Shown here piece after piece: positions 1-8,556 of a stretch of 64,000 bases of DNA. Each line of letters begins with the position of its first letter. Position 1 is the stretch's first letter. The notes under the pieces were generated by a model. The model saw only the letters and a program-made list of their open reading frames with translations. It did no database searches and was not told where the DNA came from. The stretch is taken from the NCBI RefSeq assembly GCF_020171745.1, contig NZ_JAIVAH010000002.1, positions 102,383 to 166,382 of the forward strand, read 5' to 3'. The stretch is from Prescottella equi (lineage in GTDB: Bacteria > Actinomycetota > Actinomycetes > Mycobacteriales > Mycobacteriaceae). The position numbers and the translations under genes are program-made.

Positions 1-769
1 AGTCCTGCTGACGCGGGCTGAACACCTCGTTGGCTGCGTCGATCTGGGTGGGGTGCAGCACCCACTTGCCGTCGAAGCCGAGTGCCGCGGTGCGCTGGGC
101 CGACCGCCGGAACGCCTCGACGTCGCGGATCGCGAGGTACGGACCGTCGATCGCCTGCAGGTCGTGTGCCCGGGCGGCCATCAGGATGCTCATGAGGATG
201 TGGTGATAGGCGTCGCCGCGGTCGTAGCCGTCGGGCTGCTCGCCGACGACGAGGGTGCGCATGTTGATGCTGGCCATGAAGTCCGCGGGACCGAAGACGA
301 GGGTCTGCACGCGCGGGCTCGCGGCCGCGATCGCATTGATGTTCGTCAGACCGATCGCATTCTCGATCTGCGGCTCGATCCCGATCCGCCCCACCTCGAG
401 GCCGTTGGCCTTCTCGATCTGGGTGAGCAGGAGATCCAGCGCCTGAACGTGACTGGCGTCCGGCACCTTCGGCAGCAGCACCGCGTCGAGGTTGGCGCCC
501 GCACCGCCGACGACGGTCGCGATGTCGGCGTGGGTCCACTCGGTGGTCCAGTCGTTGACCCGCACCACCTTGAGCTGGTCGCCCCACCCGTCCTCGTTGA
601 GCGCATCCACGATCCGGCCCCGCGCCTCCGCCTTCGCGATCGGCGCCACCGCGTCCTCGAGATCGAGGAAGATCGCATCCGCCGGAAGCCCCTTCGCCTT
701 GTCGATCATCTTGCGACTGGACCCCGGGACAGCGAGAACCGACCGACGCGGCCTGAAGCGAGAAGTCAT
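1..769 (-). CDS. CitE-like HpcH/HpaI aldolase family lyase (3' end outside window)
   Basis: Reading from an ATG at 769 the protein begins MTSRFRPRRSVLAVPGSSRK and continues with DAIFLDLEDAVAP, the conserved start of CitE/HpcH-type TIM-barrel lyases, where the Glu-Asp pair binds the divalent metal. The last visible residues include GFDGKWVLHPTQI, the usual late motif, so only a short C-terminal piece is missing. About 256 residues are seen. Such actinobacterial proteins are citramalyl-CoA or malyl-CoA lyase-like enzymes; the substrate cannot be decided here. It is divergent from the gene at 825, with 55 bp between start codons. Confidence 0.85.
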   Translation of the reverse strand, partial: MTSRFRPRRSVLAVPGSSRKMIDKAKGLPADAIFLDLEDAVAPIAKAEARGRIVDALNEDGWGDQLKVVRVNDWTTEWTHADIATVVGGAGANLDAVLLPKVPDASHVQALDLLLTQIEKANGLEVGRIGIEPQIENAIGLTNINAIAAASPRVQTLVFGPADFMASINMRTLVVGEQPDGYDRGDAYHHILMSILMAARAHDLQAIDGPYLAIRDVEAFRRSAQRTAALGFDGKWVLHPTQIDAANEVFSPRQQD

Positions 770-811
770 GACCGGCGGCCTCCGAATTCAGTGGATATCC
801 CAGCGAGGATT

Positions 812-817
812 TAGCCT
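812..817 (+). promoter_or_regulatory. Candidate -10 hexamer TAGCCT for a leaderless gene
   Basis: TAGCCT lies 7 nt before the ATG at 825 and no Shine-Dalgarno sequence precedes that ATG. The arrangement recurs at ten genes in this window and suggests transcription starting at the initiation codon. Confidence 0.5.
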
Positions 818-824
818 TTTCATC

Positions 825-2099
825 ATGGCAGCTGTGAACAAGGTATTCGCAGCCAGGCTCGCCGGCCTGGTGGTTCTCGGACCCGACGGCGAGTCGATCG
901 GGCGTGTGCGCGACGTCGTGCTGACGATCCGAATAGGCAGACAGCCGCCCCGAGTACTGGGCCTGGTCATCGAGATGTTCACGCGCAAACGCATTTTCGT
1001 TCCCATGCTCCGTGTCACGGCGATCGAGCCGGGTTCGGTCACGCTCCGGACCGGCAACGTGAGTCTGCGCCGGTTCGATCAGCGCCCGACCGAGGTGCTC
1101 GCGCTCGCCCAGGTCCTCGATTCGCACGTCACCATCGACGACTCGGAAGTCACCGATCTCATCGGAACCGACGTCGTCGTCGTCGATCTGGGCATCGAAC
1201 TGACCCGCACCCGGGACTGGGTGGTCTCACGGGTCGCGGTCCGCGCGCACCGCGGCCGGTTGGGGCGCCGCTCGGCCATCCACGTCGTCGACTGGCAGCA
1301 CGTGCACGGGCTGACGCCGACCGCGCTGTCGATGCCGGGACAGGGCGTCTCGCAGTTGCTGATGCAGTTCGAGGGCATGCGCCCCGCCGACGTCGCGCAC
1401 GCGATGCGCGAACTTCCCGAGAAGCGCCGGCACGAGGTGGCTCTCGCGTTGGACGACGAGCGTCTCGCGGACGTCGTGCAGGAGTTGCCGGCCGACGACC
1501 AGACCGACCTGCTGCTGCACCTCGAGGTGGAACGCGCGGCGGACGTGCTCGAGGCGATGGATCCCGACGACGCCGCCGACCTGCTCGGCGAACTGCCCGA
1601 GACCGACGCCGAGTCGCTGCTGCAGTTGATGGATCCCGAGGACTCCGCGCCGGTCCGGCGACTGCTCGAGCACTCCCCCGACACCGCCGGCGGCCTCATG
1701 ACCCCCGAACCGGTGGTGCTGACGCCGTCGACGACGGTGGCCGAGGCGCTCGCCCGCGCCCGCAACGCCGACCTCACACCGGCCCTCGCGAGCATGGTGT
1801 TCGTGGTGCGACCACCCACCGCGACGCCGACCGGCCGCTATCTCGGGTGCGTACACCTGCAACGGCTGCTACGGGAACCACCCGCGAGCCTGGTCGGCGG
1901 TGTCCTCGACGACGACCTGCCGCGCCTCGACCCGGAGGACTCTCTCGCGACCGTCACCCGATACTTCGCGACCTACAACCTGGTGTGCGCACCCGTCGTC
2001 GACGACGAGCGTCATCTGCTCGGCGCGGTGACCGTCGACGACGTCCTCGACCACCTCCTGCCCGCCGACTGGCGCGAGGAGGACCACGATCATGAGTGA
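825..2099 (+). CDS. Soluble MgtE N-domain / CBS-domain protein (Rv1232c-like)
   Basis: A 424-residue protein from ATG 825. The reading frame is open further upstream, but conserved sequence begins at MAAVNKVFAARLAGL. The first ~155 residues look like PRC-barrel repeats. Residues ~165-275 form the helical MgtE intracellular N domain, with repeated acidic motifs such as LPADDQTDLL and MDPDDAADLL. Residues ~290-410 are a CBS pair. The MgtE membrane channel is missing, so this is not a transporter alone; a Mg2+- or nucleotide-sensing role is inference. It overlaps the DUF1003 gene by 8 nt, matching the Rv1232c-Rv1231c order of mycobacteria. Confidence 0.85.
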   Translation: MAAVNKVFAARLAGLVVLGPDGESIGRVRDVVLTIRIGRQPPRVLGLVIEMFTRKRIFVPMLRVTAIEPGSVTLRTGNVSLRRFDQRPTEVLALAQVLDSHVTIDDSEVTDLIGTDVVVVDLGIELTRTRDWVVSRVAVRAHRGRLGRRSAIHVVDWQHVHGLTPTALSMPGQGVSQLLMQFEGMRPADVAHAMRELPEKRRHEVALALDDERLADVVQELPADDQTDLLLHLEVERAADVLEAMDPDDAADLLGELPETDAESLLQLMDPEDSAPVRRLLEHSPDTAGGLMTPEPVVLTPSTTVAEALARARNADLTPALASMVFVVRPPTATPTGRYLGCVHLQRLLREPPASLVGGVLDDDLPRLDPEDSLATVTRYFATYNLVCAPVVDDERHLLGAVTVDDVLDHLLPADWREEDHDHE

Positions 2100-2631
2100 A
2101 CCGAGCGGACGCCAGCGCCTCGAAACGCCCCGCGGTACCCGGGGCCTGAGATTCCACATCGACGTCGAGGCCGTGGGCCGCGTCAGCGAGAACATCGCCC
2201 GCTTCCTCGGCACCGGCCGCTACCTGCTGATCCAGACGGTGATCGTGATCGTCTGGGTCCTCCTCAACGTCTTCGCCGTGACGCTGCAGTGGGACCCCTA
2301 CCCCTTCATCCTGCTGAATCTGGCGTTCTCGACACAGGCCGCGTACGCCGCACCCCTGATCCTGCTGGCGCAGAACCGGCAGGAGAACCGCGACCGGGTG
2401 TCGCTCGAGGAGGACCGGGCCCGTGCCGAGCAGACCAAGGCCGACACCGAGTTCCTGGCCCGCGAACTCGCGGCCCTGCGTCTCGCCGTCGGCGAGGTCG
2501 CAACCCGCGACTACCTACGCCGCGAGCTCGACGACATCCGCCAGCTGCTGACGGAACTCGGCGAGCGTGAGTCGGGACCGGTCGACGACGAGCCGAAACA
2601 GCCCGGTCCCAAGCCTCGCTCCCGCAAGTAG
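2092..2631 (+). CDS. DUF1003 family membrane protein (Rv1231c-like)
   Basis: A 179-residue protein with two hydrophobic segments (about residues 44-63 and 70-90), the normal core of DUF1003. A charged helical C-terminal half follows, probably a coiled coil (EEDRARAEQTKADTEF), ending in a basic tail. The start codon lies inside the end of the upstream MgtE-N/CBS gene, so the two are probably translationally coupled. The biochemical role of DUF1003 is unknown; the conserved pairing suggests the two proteins act together at the membrane. Confidence 0.85.
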   Translation: MSEPSGRQRLETPRGTRGLRFHIDVEAVGRVSENIARFLGTGRYLLIQTVIVIVWVLLNVFAVTLQWDPYPFILLNLAFSTQAAYAAPLILLAQNRQENRDRVSLEEDRARAEQTKADTEFLARELAALRLAVGEVATRDYLRRELDDIRQLLTELGERESGPVDDEPKQPGPKPRSRK

Positions 2632-2702
2632 CGACCCACACCTCCTTTGCCGGACGATCCGAGCACTCGGCCCGGTTCTCCGACACGACCGGTCACCGAT
2701 AT

Positions 2703-2716
2703 GTAACGTGTGTCAC
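2703..2716 (+). promoter_or_regulatory. GTAAC/GTCAC direct repeat upstream of the transglycosylase
   Basis: GTAAC at 2703-2707 and GTCAC at 2712-2716 are direct half-sites 9 bp apart, 83 bp before the transglycosylase start. Similar repeats are bound by MtrA upstream of cell-wall hydrolase genes in mycobacteria. The match is short and can arise by chance. Confidence 0.25.
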
Positions 2717-2798
2717 ATCGATCGAGATCTACCGGACGGCGGCGCTCGGTCGTGCAACGCGAGTGGATGCGGGTTTCCCGCAAGGAGGGGTCTGAAGA

Positions 2799-3902
2799 GT
2801 GCGTGTGCGTGGAATCCTCGGTACGTCGTCCCTCGTCCTCGCCGGAGTCGTGACCGCAGCGGCATCGCTCGGTGGCGTTTTCGACACCTCGCCCCCGGAG
2901 GCCGCCTCCGTGGCCACCGCCGCGTCGTCCTCGGTCGCGACCACCACCGAGGCGCCCGAGGCGCAGGCCGCGCTGGTCCCGACCGTCGGCCTCGTCCCCG
3001 CCGCGCCCCGACCGGAACGCCAACTACGCACCGCCAGGCCCGCACCGACTCCGGTGCTCCCCGACGCGACGGCGCTGCTGGCGGGTTCCGCGCCCAGATC
3101 CGTGCCGGTCCCGGTCGTCGTCGGACCCCTCGGCATCCCGGAGATCGTGCTCAACGCCTATCGCTCCGCGGAACTGGCGATGGCGGGTGCACAGCCGGGT
3201 TGCGGCCTGCAGTGGAACCTCCTCGCCGGCATCGGCAAGATCGAGTCGGGACACGCGGGCGGCGGCCAGACCGATGCCGCGGGCACCACCGTGACACCGA
3301 TCCTCGGCCCCACGCTCAACGGCCACCTGGCCGGGAACGAGATCATCACCGACACCGACCGCGGCGCGCTCGACGGCGACCCGGTGCACGATCGCGCGGT
3401 GGGCCCGATGCAGTTCATCCCGAGCACGTGGGTGCGTTACGCGTCCGACGGCAACGGTGACGGCGTCGCCGACCCCAACAACGTCTTCGACGCGGCCCTG
3501 TCGTCCGCGCGGTACCTGTGCGCGGGCGGGCTGAACCTGAACGACCCGTCCCAGCTGACGCGCGCCGTGCTCCGCTACAACAACTCGTCGACGTACATGG
3601 CGAACGTGCTGTCGTGGTCGGCCGCGTACCGGACCGGTGGCACGCCCGCGCCCGCCGTTCCGGTCGCCCCGGCCCCGCCCGAGCGGTCCCCGGACACCGA
3701 GGCGGTCGCCGAGGCCGCGCCGTCACCCTCCGCTGCGACGCCGACCCCGGCCGCACCGCCGGCCGACCACGCCGCCGACCAGGCCACGGCGCCGGTTCCC
3801 GCACCCATGCCGCTGCCCACCATCCCCGGCCTGCCGCCACTGCCCTGCCTGGTCTTCTGCCCACCACCGGCACCGGCTCCGGCACCGGGACCGGCCGCAT
3901 AG
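2799..3902 (+). CDS. Secreted lytic murein transglycosylase-like protein
   Basis: 367 residues from GTG 2799, with AAGGAGGGG 8-16 nt upstream. The N-terminus (MRVRGILGTSSLVLAGVVTAAASLGG) is a signal peptide or membrane anchor. The catalytic domain around residues 105-270 has GKIESGH, containing the presumed catalytic Glu, and GPMQFIPSTWVRYASDGNGD, typical of SLT_2/MltB-type transglycosylases that cleave peptidoglycan glycan strands. A long Pro/Ala-rich tail follows. It occupies the Rv1230c position between the DUF1003 gene and mrp. Its role is probably cell-wall remodelling outside the membrane. Confidence 0.88.
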   Translation: MRVRGILGTSSLVLAGVVTAAASLGGVFDTSPPEAASVATAASSSVATTTEAPEAQAALVPTVGLVPAAPRPERQLRTARPAPTPVLPDATALLAGSAPRSVPVPVVVGPLGIPEIVLNAYRSAELAMAGAQPGCGLQWNLLAGIGKIESGHAGGGQTDAAGTTVTPILGPTLNGHLAGNEIITDTDRGALDGDPVHDRAVGPMQFIPSTWVRYASDGNGDGVADPNNVFDAALSSARYLCAGGLNLNDPSQLTRAVLRYNNSSTYMANVLSWSAAYRTGGTPAPAVPVAPAPPERSPDTEAVAEAAPSPSAATPTPAAPPADHAADQATAPVPAPMPLPTIPGLPPLPCLVFCPPPAPAPAPGPAA

Positions 3903-3936
3903 GCGGCGCCCCCGACAAGTCCGGCATCGCGCCGCC

Positions 3937-3942
3937 TAACAT
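3937..3942 (+). promoter_or_regulatory. Candidate -10 hexamer TAACAT for leaderless mrp
   Basis: TAACAT is 7 nt before the ATG at 3950. An ATG at 3941 overlaps the hexamer itself and would be a less likely start. Confidence 0.45.
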
Positions 3943-3949
3943 GGGGGGC

Positions 3950-5086
3950 ATGGCAGCCCTGACCGAGACCGCCGTCCGCACCGCATTGTCGAAGGTGCAG
4001 GACCCCGAAATCCGTAAACCCATCACGGAACTCGGCATGGTCAAGAGCATCGACATCGGCGACGACGGCAGCGTCGACGTCGGCATCTACCTGACCACGG
4101 CGGGATGCCCCCTGCGCACCGAGATCACCGAACGGGTCACCAAGGCCATCGCGGACGTCGAGGGCGCCGGCGCGGTCCGGGTCGAACTCGACGTCATGGA
4201 CGACGAGCAGCGCACCGAACTGCGGCGTTCGCTGCGGGGCGACTCCACCGAACCCGTGATCCCGTTCGCCCAGCCCGGATCGCTGACCCGCGTGTACGCC
4301 GTCGCGTCCGGCAAGGGTGGTGTCGGAAAGTCCAGCGTCACAGTCAACCTCGCGGCCGCGATGGCTGCGAAGGGCCTCTCGGTGGGCGTGCTCGACGCCG
4401 ACATCTACGGCCACTCGGTCCCCCGCATGCTCGGCACCGACGCCAAGCCCACCCAGGTCGAGCGGATGATCATGCCGCCGCAGGCGCACGACGTGAAGCT
4501 GATCTCCATCGCCCAGTTCACGCAGGGCAACACCCCGGTCGTGTGGCGCGGGCCGATGCTGCACCGCGCGCTGCAGCAGTTCCTGGCCGACGTCTTCTGG
4601 GGCGATCTCGACGTGCTGCTGCTGGACCTGCCGCCCGGCACCGGCGACGTCGCGATCTCGGTCGCCCAGCTCATCCCGGGTGCGGAGATCCTCGTCGTGA
4701 CGACGCCGCAGCAGGCGGCCGCCGAGGTGGCCGAGCGCGCCGGCGCGATCGCCCTGCAGACCCGTCAGCGCATCGCCGGCGTCGTCGAGAACATGTCCTG
4801 GATGGAACTGCCCGACGGCACCCGCATGGAGGTGTTCGGCTCGGGCGGCGGACAGGCCGTCGCCGACCGGCTCACCAAGGCCGTCGGCGCCAAGGTGCCG
4901 CTGCTGGGTCAGATCCCGCTCGAGCAGGAGGTCCGGGAGGGCGGTGATGCCGGCGTCCCGATCGTCCTCGGCGCCCCCGACTCCCCCGCCGGCACCGTGC
5001 TGCGCGACATCGCGGACAAGTTGTCGGTCCGCTCGCGCGGCCTGGCGGGCATGTCGCTCGGGATCGACACCGTCCGGCACCTCTGA
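3950..5086 (+). CDS. mrp: Mrp/NBP35 family iron-sulfur cluster carrier ATPase
   Basis: 378 residues from ATG 3950. The N-terminal ~90 residues are a MIP18/DUF59 domain (VQDPEIRKPITELGMV). Then comes the deviant Walker A loop GKGGVGKSSVTVNLA, followed by DADIYGHSVPRMLG and DLPPGTGDVAI, the signature of ParA-like Mrp proteins that deliver Fe-S clusters in the cytoplasm. The usual zinc/cluster-ligating CxxC after NMS is absent: the sequence reads NMSWMELPDGTRMEVFG. I recall the same gap in mycobacterial Mrp. It is convergent with tatB across a strong hairpin. Confidence 0.93.
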   Translation: MAALTETAVRTALSKVQDPEIRKPITELGMVKSIDIGDDGSVDVGIYLTTAGCPLRTEITERVTKAIADVEGAGAVRVELDVMDDEQRTELRRSLRGDSTEPVIPFAQPGSLTRVYAVASGKGGVGKSSVTVNLAAAMAAKGLSVGVLDADIYGHSVPRMLGTDAKPTQVERMIMPPQAHDVKLISIAQFTQGNTPVVWRGPMLHRALQQFLADVFWGDLDVLLLDLPPGTGDVAISVAQLIPGAEILVVTTPQQAAAEVAERAGAIALQTRQRIAGVVENMSWMELPDGTRMEVFGSGGGQAVADRLTKAVGAKVPLLGQIPLEQEVREGGDAGVPIVLGAPDSPAGTVLRDIADKLSVRSRGLAGMSLGIDTVRHL

Positions 5087-5110
5087 CCCGCAACCCGGGG
5101 CTACTCGTAG

Positions 5111-5154
5111 CCGAAGGGCCGGTTCGCATCGATGGATGCGAACCGGCCCTTCGG
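5111..5154. terminator. Bidirectional terminator between mrp and tatB
   Basis: A perfect 20-bp inverted repeat (arms 5111-5130 and 5135-5154, GATG loop) sits between the convergent mrp and tatB genes. The run of T is weak, as is normal in high-GC actinobacteria. Confidence 0.85.
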
Positions 5155-5171
5155 TCGTTTCGAGGTGTGGA

Positions 5172-5585
5172 TCAGGTGGCGTCGGGATCGACCGGAGGTC
5201 GCTCGCCGGCCGCGAGCGGCTTCTGCTCCGGCGCAGCGCCCACGGCGCCCGAGCCGTTGGAGCCGCCGATGCCCTTGTCGAACGGCTTGCCGTCGAACGT
5301 TCCCTTGAGGAGCGAGTCGTCACCATCGAGCAGGTGCTTGGTGATGACGGCGCGCGGCGTCATGCCACGCAGTTCGTTGAGGTCGGCGAGCGGCTTGCGG
5401 AGGTCGTCGAACTCCGGCCCCAGCTCGTCCTTCAGCTGTTGGCTGGCGCCGCTGGCGTAGTCGCGGACCTGCCGGAGCGACTTGGTCACCCAGCTGACGG
5501 CGCCGGGGAGCCGCTCGGGACCGAGGATGACGAGCGCTGCGATGAGGAGCACCATGAACTCGCCCCAGCCGATGTTGCCAAACAC
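5172..5585 (-). CDS. tatB: Sec-independent translocase subunit TatB
   Basis: 137 residues beginning [20 protein letters not shown], the single N-terminal transmembrane helix. The GPERLPGAV hinge follows, then an amphipathic helix and a hydrophilic, probably disordered tail. TatB works with TatC as receptor for twin-arginine proteins, which fits Tat substrates such as the protein at 54374. The order sigE-rseA-htrA-tatB is the same as in M. tuberculosis (Rv1221-Rv1224). Confidence 0.93.
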   Translation of the reverse strand: MFGNIGWGEFMVLLIAALVILGPERLPGAVSWVTKSLRQVRDYASGASQQLKDELGPEFDDLRKPLADLNELRGMTPRAVITKHLLDGDDSLLKGTFDGKPFDKGIGGSNGSGAVGAAPEQKPLAAGERPPVDPDAT

Positions 5586-5657
5586 GGGTTCAGAGTACGT
5601 GTCCGCATGCGGACTCGCTCGTGCGATACGAAAATTTCACATACGCGACGCGCGACG

Positions 5658-7151
5658 TCAGTCCGATGTGGGGGTCACTTCGACGTCCACGGACCGCCCC
5701 GAGCGGAACAACTGCACGGTGACCGGCTTCCCGACCTGCTGATCGTGGACCGCGACGATCAGTTCGTCGGCACTGGACACGGACCGGTCCCCGACCTTGA
5801 CGATCACGTCGCCCTCGACGATGCCGGCTTTCTGCGCCGGGCTGTCTGCCTGCACGTTCGCCACCTCGGCACCGCTGGTCGCGTCGTTGATGACGGTCCG
5901 GGCGTTGACGCCGATCTCGGGGTGGTGGACGACGCCGTTGCGGATCAGTTCCTGCGCGACCGCCGTGACGTCGTCGATCGGAATCGCGAAACCGAGGCCC
6001 ACCGACCCGCCGCTCTCCGAGCGGATCGCGGAGTTGATCCCGATGACCCGTCCGTCCATGTCGATGAGCGGGCCACCCGAATTGCCGGGGTTGATCGCGG
6101 CATCGGTCTGCACGGCGTCGATCACCGCATCGGTGTCGGTGCCCGCACCGTTGAGTCGGACGGGGCGGTTGAGCGCACTGACGATGCCCCGGGTCACGGT
6201 CTTGTTCAGACCCAGCGGTGACCCGACGGCCACGACGTCCTGGCCGACCTGCACATCGGAGGACTTGCCGAGATCCGCGACCGTGAGGTTGCTCGCGTCG
6301 GTCTTGAGAACGGCGAGGTCGGTCTTGATGTCGCGGCCGACGATCTGCGCAGGCACCTTGGTTCCGTCGGAGAAGGTCACCCGGATCGTCGCCCCTTCCG
6401 GGGCGGTCGCGGCCATCGAGATCACGTGGTTGTTGGTGACGATGTAGCCGGCGCCGTCGACGACGACGCCCGACCCGGTTCCGGACTGCTCGCCCTGCGC
6501 GACCTGGATGGAGACGACCGACGGCAGCACGGCGTCGGCGACCGCGGCGATCTGCCCCACCGGTTCGTCGCCGTCGTCGCCGGACTGGGACAGTGTCACG
6601 CTCCGGCTGGTGAGGCTGTCGCGATCCGACGTCGCCGCGATTCCGATGAGCCCGCCGACGAGTCCGATCGCGAGCGCGAGGGCCGCCAGTCCGGCGAGCG
6701 CCTTGCCCTCGACGTGATCGCCGAGCAGGACGTCGCGGATGCCCAGCTTGGGAGCGTCGGGCATCCGGGCCGGAACGGTCGACGCCTCGGCGGGCGCGCC
6801 CAGGCGGACGGGGGCGTCGGGATCGCGCCACGGATCGGCCGGATCGGCGTCTGCGACGACGTCGACGACGGACTCGGGGGCACGCTGGATCGAATCGGCC
6901 TCACCGTCGGGGCGGCCGAACGCCTCGGCCAGCACGGGATCGGGTCGCCCGACCCGGATCGGGGACGGCCCGCCGGCCCGAGGATCGGAGGCACGGACGA
7001 ACGAACCGGCGACGTCCGCCGGACGACCGAACGCGTGGGTGGCGGCCGGATCCACCTCGGGGCGGTACACCGGACGCGGGGCCAGGCGTGGCCGTTCGGG
7101 TCGATCCGATCCGGCGTCCGCCGCTCCGGGCGTCCTCGAGTCAGCCGTCAC
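5658..7151 (-). CDS. htrA: HtrA-family membrane-anchored serine protease
   Basis: 497 residues from GTG 7151. About 150 cytoplasmic, Pro/Asp-rich residues precede a transmembrane helix at ~151-173. The trypsin-like domain carries the triad His242 (TNNHVI), Asp278 (KTDLAVLK) and Ser358 (NPGNSGGPL). A PDZ domain occupies ~400-490. This is the Rv1223/HtrA1-type quality-control protease of the cell envelope, and its place behind sigE-rseA makes it a probable SigE target and stress effector. It is about 30 residues shorter than the M. tuberculosis protein. Confidence 0.93.
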   Translation of the reverse strand: MTADSRTPGAADAGSDRPERPRLAPRPVYRPEVDPAATHAFGRPADVAGSFVRASDPRAGGPSPIRVGRPDPVLAEAFGRPDGEADSIQRAPESVVDVVADADPADPWRDPDAPVRLGAPAEASTVPARMPDAPKLGIRDVLLGDHVEGKALAGLAALALAIGLVGGLIGIAATSDRDSLTSRSVTLSQSGDDGDEPVGQIAAVADAVLPSVVSIQVAQGEQSGTGSGVVVDGAGYIVTNNHVISMAATAPEGATIRVTFSDGTKVPAQIVGRDIKTDLAVLKTDASNLTVADLGKSSDVQVGQDVVAVGSPLGLNKTVTRGIVSALNRPVRLNGAGTDTDAVIDAVQTDAAINPGNSGGPLIDMDGRVIGINSAIRSESGGSVGLGFAIPIDDVTAVAQELIRNGVVHHPEIGVNARTVINDATSGAEVANVQADSPAQKAGIVEGDVIVKVGDRSVSSADELIVAVHDQQVGKPVTVQLFRSGRSVDVEVTPTSD

Positions 7152-7229
7152 GCGCGTGTGTCCCCCTCGTGTGCGTCGATCACGGATGCCAGTATCGCCG
7201 ATTCGGGCGACCGCGCGGGTCGCGGCACG

Positions 7230-7592
7230 TCAGCGGCGACGGCGGAAGGGCCAGCGCCTGGCGATGTCGCTGTCACGCTCGAAGGAGATGATCCCGGACA
7301 CCGAGTCCTGACGGGGCGTGGGATCGGGTTCGACCGGGTGGCAGCGCGGAATCTGGCTGAGGAGGCCGAGCAGGGAACTCGGCATCGACACGTCCGAGGC
7401 GGCGCGGCGCAACGCGATGCGCGCCTGCTGCTGCGCCTCGACCTCGGCCGCGCAGTCCGGGCACAGCGCCAGGTGCTGCGACGCGCGGAGGTAGGCGTTC
7501 ATGCGCAGTTCGCCGTCGACGTACGACGCGATCGCCTCGCTCGCAAGGTGCTCGGTAGAGCCGAACTGACGAGGTCTGCGCGCCTGCGTCAT
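7230..7592 (-). CDS. rseA: Anti-sigma factor RseA (zinc-associated)
   Basis: 120 residues from ATG 7592, preferred over an in-frame ATG at 7607 because AGGAGGG lies at 7597-7603, 4 nt upstream. The HLALCPDC segment is the HxxxCxxC motif of zinc-associated anti-sigma factors, preceded by the helix EAIASYVDGELRMNAYLRAS. The protein is predicted to bind and hold SigE in the cytoplasm; in mycobacteria RseA is released by phosphorylation-dependent proteolysis. The start is 18 nt after the sigE stop, so the two are co-transcribed. Confidence 0.93.
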   Translation of the reverse strand: MTQARRPRQFGSTEHLASEAIASYVDGELRMNAYLRASQHLALCPDCAAEVEAQQQARIALRRAASDVSMPSSLLGLLSQIPRCHPVEPDPTPRQDSVSGIISFERDSDIARRWPFRRRR

Positions 7593-7610
7593 CAAACCCT
7601 CCTGCATTGC

Positions 7611-8285
7611 CTATCCGACACCGATCTGGTCGGCATCAACCTTTCCATTCGCGGCGAGGTGCTCACGCAGCGCCTGTCGTCCACGATGGATCCTGCTGCG
7701 AACAGTACCCAGCTTGACGCCCAGTGTCGCACCGATCTCCTCGTACGACAGGCCTTCGATGTCACACAGGACCACAGCGGCGCGGAACTCCGGGGCGAGC
7801 GAGTCGAGCGCGGACTGCAGGTCGGGGGCCAGGCGGGCGTCGTGGTAGATCTGCTCCGGGTTGGGCGAGTCGGAGGGGACCCGGTCGTAGTCCTCGGGCA
7901 GGGCTTCCATGCGGATGCGGTTGCGGCGCCGGACCATGTCCAGGAACAGGTTCGTGGTGATGCGGTGCAGCCAGCCCTCGAACGTGCCGGGCTGGTAGTT
8001 CTGCAGCGATCGGAACACCCGGATGAAGGTGTCCTGGGTGAGGTCCTCGGCGTCCTGCGCGTTGCCGGAGAGACGGTAGGCCAGCCGGTAGACCCGGTCG
8101 CCGTGTTCGCGAACGAGCTCGTCCCACGACGGCATCGCGGACTTGTCGCCCGTCGCGTCGAATGCGGCCGTGCCGGTCGGTTCGGTCAGTCCTGAGTCGA
8201 TGCCGAGCGCGGACACACCTGAATCTGTGCCCGCCGCGAGCGTAAGGTCGGCGGTGTCGGTGAGGGTGCGTTCGGCATTGATCAT
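7611..8285 (-). CDS. sigE: ECF sigma factor SigE
   Basis: 224 residues from ATG 8285. A poorly conserved N-terminal stretch of ~50 residues is followed by region 2 ([18 protein letters not shown], then [18 protein letters not shown]) and region 4 ([20 protein letters not shown] and [18 protein letters not shown]). The neighbours OMT, rseA, htrA and tatB identify it as the SigE of mycolate actinomycetes, which controls surface-stress genes. GGAGGATCC precedes the start by about 10 nt. A SigH/SigE-like promoter is upstream. Confidence 0.94.
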   Translation of the reverse strand: MINAERTLTDTADLTLAAGTDSGVSALGIDSGLTEPTGTAAFDATGDKSAMPSWDELVREHGDRVYRLAYRLSGNAQDAEDLTQDTFIRVFRSLQNYQPGTFEGWLHRITTNLFLDMVRRRNRIRMEALPEDYDRVPSDSPNPEQIYHDARLAPDLQSALDSLAPEFRAAVVLCDIEGLSYEEIGATLGVKLGTVRSRIHRGRQALREHLAANGKVDADQIGVG

Positions 8286-8344
8286 GTGGATGGGTGGATC
8301 CTCCTACTCAGGACCGCTGATCACGAGACACGGGATTCTGCCGG

Positions 8345-8374
8345 TTCAACTCCCCGGAACGAGGAATTGTTCCC
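8345..8374 (-). promoter_or_regulatory. SigH/SigE-type promoter of sigE
   Basis: On the minus strand GGGAACA (8368-8374) is separated by 17 nt from GTTGAA (8345-8350). This matches the SigH/SigE class consensus GGGAA(C/T)A-N16-18-GTT. The predicted start would leave a ~50-nt leader before the sigE ATG at 8285. Confidence 0.7.
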
Positions 8375-8543
8375 GCCGATCCTCCGTCGCGCGATCTTCA
8401 CGCCGTGCGGTCTAGTCGTCCGGCGATGGGATCACCCTCTCGCACCTCGATATGTGCCGAGTATGAGCAACCTGAGCGGGGCCTGAGAATCTTGCCGAGC
8501 AGGGGCGCGAGCGAGCCTCGGCACCACGCCGGGGCGGCCCGGC

Positions 8544-8549
8544 TAGCCT
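8544..8549 (+). promoter_or_regulatory. Candidate -10 hexamer TAGCCT for a leaderless gene
   Basis: TAGCCT is 7 nt before the GTG at 8557, with no ribosome binding site between. Confidence 0.5.
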
Positions 8550-8556
8550 CTATTGC

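Noticed and set aside
2632..2798. Possible ydaO (c-di-AMP) riboswitch before the transglycosylase
   Set aside because: Actinobacterial cell-wall hydrolase genes often have one, but the leader is too short and I could not find the conserved stems.
6426..8195. 589-residue plus-strand ORF antisense to htrA, rseA and sigE
   Set aside because: A GC-frame shadow: rich in Arg/Gly/Val/Asp with no domain, fully opposite three well-supported genes.
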